This document shows, one piece after another, positions 60,300 to 64,000 of a stretch of DNA of 64,000 nt. Each line of letters begins with the position of its first letter. Position 1 is the stretch's first letter. The notes under the pieces were generated by a model. That model was not told the origin of the DNA. It saw only the letters and a list, made by a program, of their open reading frames with translations, and did no database searches. The stretch lies in contig OX439041.1 in the NCBI GenBank assembly GCA_949317995.1, positions 46,113,269-46,177,268 on the forward strand, given 5' to 3'. The translations under genes and the position numbers were made by a program. The stretch comes from Acholoe squamosa (Eukaryota; Annelida; Polychaeta; Phyllodocida; Polynoidae).

Positions 60300-60750
60300 C
60301 CACCTATAAGGCGCACCCTGCATAAAGTCGAATCTCACATGGCAAAATAAGGCTTCAATATCTCTGCGATTTTGTTGCATTGTGTGGCCCTTGACCTAGT
60401 GGAGGCCATAGAACGCAAGGATTGCTCAACATATTCTGAATCCCACAGTGGTTTAGGGTCAGGTTTGTAGTTATCCCTGCATTTTATGGCCTCAGCAGGG
60501 GCTGTACATGTACAATGCAACAGAGAAAATTTCAGAGGTATTGAAGCCCTATTTCACCACGTGGGGTTCGACCTATATGAGACGCACCCAGAGTTCACCG
60601 GCAGCCTATCAGGTACACACAAAATCATTATTTTGGCCACTTTAGTACATTTCTATAGCTAAAGTTCTAAGTTTAGCTGCTCCTATAAGGCACAGTAGAT
60701 GTCAATCCTCATGTGTAAGACGCGCTTATACACACGGTTTTATGGTAGAC
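60300..60750. mobile_element. Diverged ATAAGACGCACC element interrupted by a miniature element
   Basis: CTATAAGGCGCACCCTG before 60325 and TATATGAGACGCACCC after 60574, then ATGTGTAAGACGCGC and ACGGTTTTATGGTA, resemble the 57436-57668 family; the 60325-60574 element sits inside. Confidence 0.6.
60325..60574. mobile_element. AGGTCGAATCCC element, 250 bp, nested
   Basis: AAGTCGAATCTCACATGGC at the left and CCACGTGGGGTTCGACCT at the right, with TCTCTGCGATTTTG near the left. Confidence 0.75.
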
Positions 60751-62213
60751 ATGTACACTAAAATTCTCAACTGCATACATTTTTTGTCCTTGGTTTTGGA
60801 AAGGGTGTCCGCAAGTACTCTATGTTTATACTTCCGTTTGTTTAATGCCCCTTCCCAGGAAAGGGGCGTTAATTCTGGTGGCTGTTGCTAAACCCTTGGA
60901 AGTCACTTCTGTTGGAGGTGTACTTCCAAAAACAGAAGGCACTCATCTTTGGTAGTCTCTTCTCTATTGCATTGCCAAATGGCACTTCCCAACAGAAGTG
61001 GTCCAGAAGTGGTTACTAACAACCCCTCAACTGGAAGTTGCTTCCTACACTCTGTCACATAAGTATGTAGGTGTAGGCAGTCTGGGAAGCACTCAGGTGT
61101 GACCACTTTTCGCAACACAGTTTGATTTGTGGGAAAGTGACTACATCTGGACTACAGTGATGGAAGTGATATTGAGTGGTTAACTAGAGGAGGGATGTGG
61201 GAAGTGAGGTACCTACTCTGGAAAGCAAGAACTCAATCTTTTCGCAACAGCCTTCTGATAACTGGCTTTGCGCAAATACCGTTTACTGCTATATTTACTG
61301 GTTTAGAAAGTCAATGAGCATAGCATAATCCCGAGTAAAATATTTATGGAAGGAAATCCTGTTCGAAAATGCTGAATGGATTGCATACTATATCAAACGT
61401 TATTCCCCAGGAAGACATCTACTCTTTGTGAGAATCTGAAATGAGAGTTATTTTCTTAAATGTTTTCTATCCTTTAACCAATAAAGGTGATTTTTCTTTT
61501 CAAATATTTAGCACATGATTTGATAATACGAAGCCTTAATTATGCCTGTCACTGCTCATCCTGATAAAAAAAAGTGCCTCATTACTTTTTATACACAGAA
61601 AATGATGAATAGACACAGTGTTCACATACAAAAATAATACCAATCTGATCTAAATTGATTGACACAGTATTTGATAGAGTTTAGATAAGCTGTCTTCAGG
61701 TTTTGAAAGGTCTATATATAATTGAGGTTTTTGTCTACTCAACACCTATACCTAAAATGGTATGTTCTATGGCACATCGATGTATCTCTTCATACCGTAA
61801 ACCAAAAAGGAAAGACCTTAAAGCAAAAAGGATATTTCTAAGAGGTAAAGAAGATAATTTGATATCTTAGCAAAAACTAAGACATCTAAAAGATGAGAAG
61901 TGAGGAAGGCACCCGTCCTACCAGCTTTCCTTGTTTACATAGATCTTTAATAACTGCGAAAAAAGCTAAGTACCTCGTGCCAATTTATGTATCCGCTGCC
62001 AATTCTTCGATAATTGTACAGTATAGTTGGCAGCTCAGAGCAAGTATCAAGTACCAGTGCTGGCCTTTTTCACATAGAAGCTTCTCCATTGACACTTTAA
62101 TTCATTCACAAGTTGGGTTATGTAGGATATGATATTGTTATTAACTGTCAAGGTTGATGAAGGGCTAGTCCTACCTTTGACATGTGTGACCTGGCAAGCA
62201 AAAACACCCCTCA
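60751..62213. other. Gene-free stretch; AACAGAAGTG inverted words at 60900-61015
   Basis: GGAAGTCACTTCTGTTGG and CCCAACAGAAGTGGTCC pair across about 100 bases. No gene seen. Confidence 0.4.
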
Positions 62214-62742
62214 AGGTCGAATCCCACATGGCGAAAAATGGCTGAAATATCTCTGCGATTTTGTCCCTTGCATTGTATGGCCCTTGTTGAGGCCATAAAA
62301 CGCAAGGACTACACTGCAAAAAAGGTGTTTAAAGATACACACCAAATTTTCTCAACACCCGCATTCAAACACCTAAACACTTGAAGTGTTTAGGTGTTTA
62401 GCTTTTGCACACTTGTACTTAAACATCTAAACACTGAAGTGTTTAAGTGTTTAGCATTTAAACACTTGGTTAAACACTTTGTAGTTAAATGCGTTTAAAA
62501 TTGAACATGCTTAGCACTAAAGAAGCGTTTAGAAAAGTGGGACAAATAAGTGTTTAAAGAAGTGTTTAAGTCTTAAACACTGGTGTTCAATCCCTAAACT
62601 GCAAACTTGTCCCTAAACCACTGTGGGATTCGGAATGAGTTGGTCAATCCTTGTGTTTTATGGCCCTTGTGGGGGCCATAAAGCGCAAGGGACAAAATCG
62701 CAGAGATATTTCAGCCATTTTTCGCCACATGGGATTCGACCT
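62214..62742. mobile_element. AGGTCGAATCCC element interrupted by a CACTGCAAAA element
   Basis: Outer termini AGGTCGAATCCCACATGGCG and the inverse, interior like 35609-35850. At 62310 the sequence turns into CACTGCAAAAAAGGTGTTTA, with outer sequence resuming near 62596 at CTGCAAACTTG. Confidence 0.82.
62312..62595. mobile_element. CACTGCAAAA-type element nested in AGGTCGAATCCC element
   Basis: Left terminus CACTGCAAAAAAGGTGTTTA after TA. The interior is almost entirely AAACACTT/AAGTGTTT words in both orientations. The right terminus is not preserved in recognisable form. Confidence 0.65.
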
Positions 62743-63056
62743 TCTGCAGGGAAATTTATTATCAAAGTTCATCTCAAGATCAGATATTCCTAGTAGTTAT
62801 GTCAAAACTCGTCCTTGAACTTGGGTCGTTATTCATATCTGAAATCAATAATTAAGCTCTAAATACACAGGACAATATGAGGATTTTTGTCATAGATTTT
62901 TACCCAGAAGGAATTTTCCATTTCTGTCTTCCGTTTTGGGCTTTTGGTGAGTATTGGCATAAAAATCTATAAATTTTGATTATTGGAATGTTTGCCATGG
63001 CAACCAAGACCAGACACATAGGTTGATTTCTCATAAAAAATGTTCATTTTACCATC

Positions 63057-64000
<944 letters not shown>

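Overview
The window is AT-rich metazoan-type nuclear DNA in which almost everything recognisable is transposable-element sequence. No host protein-coding gene, rRNA or functional tRNA was recognised. Retroelements with tyrosine recombinases (Ngaro-like and DIRS-like), a Ty3/gypsy element, a CR1/L2-like LINE, tRNA-like SINE heads, long TA/CA microsatellites and very many palindromic miniature elements together suggest an invertebrate animal, perhaps marine. The species cannot be fixed from sequence alone. Layout: 1-10.3 kb holds non-coding repeats with several terminal-inverted-repeat (TIR) elements. 10.37-15.85 kb is the tail of a DIRS-like element interrupted by an almost complete 4.7 kb Ngaro-like element (10819-15553, minus strand: gag, RT-RNase H, tyrosine recombinase, split direct repeats). 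16-29.5 kb is a dense field of miniature elements plus a 1.5 kb TIR element packed with satellite-like arrays (22643-24140). 29.9-31.4 kb has a SINE-like tRNA head, a DIRS-type recombinase fragment and a second Ngaro gag on the opposite strand. 33.7-36.6 kb is a cluster of one abundant miniature family (TIR starting AGGTCGAATCCC). 38.05-40.31 kb is a truncated DIRS-like element (RT from its YIDD motif, RNase H, recombinase N-terminus, tail). 40.31-47.69 kb is a degraded Ty3/gypsy element whose RT active site is replaced by a foreign insert. 47.7-50.3 kb has more AGGTCGAATCCC elements. 51.8-54.66 kb is a 5'-truncated LINE with an AAT/GAT tail. 55-64 kb has further miniature elements and unassigned AT-rich DNA. 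The most informative points are comparative and come from inside the window itself. The DIRS tail at 40.1 kb is an empty-site paralogue for the Ngaro insertion. One AGGTCGAATCCC element at 34373-34614 is nested in another, and a related copy at 49759-50130 supplies its empty site and shows a 3-bp TAT duplication. The two 206-bp A repeats of the Ngaro element differ at a single position, so that insertion is young, yet its gag carries one UGA and its pol a single-base frameshift. All ages, superfamily names and the organism call are inference; the repeats, motifs and junctions were read directly from the sequence.
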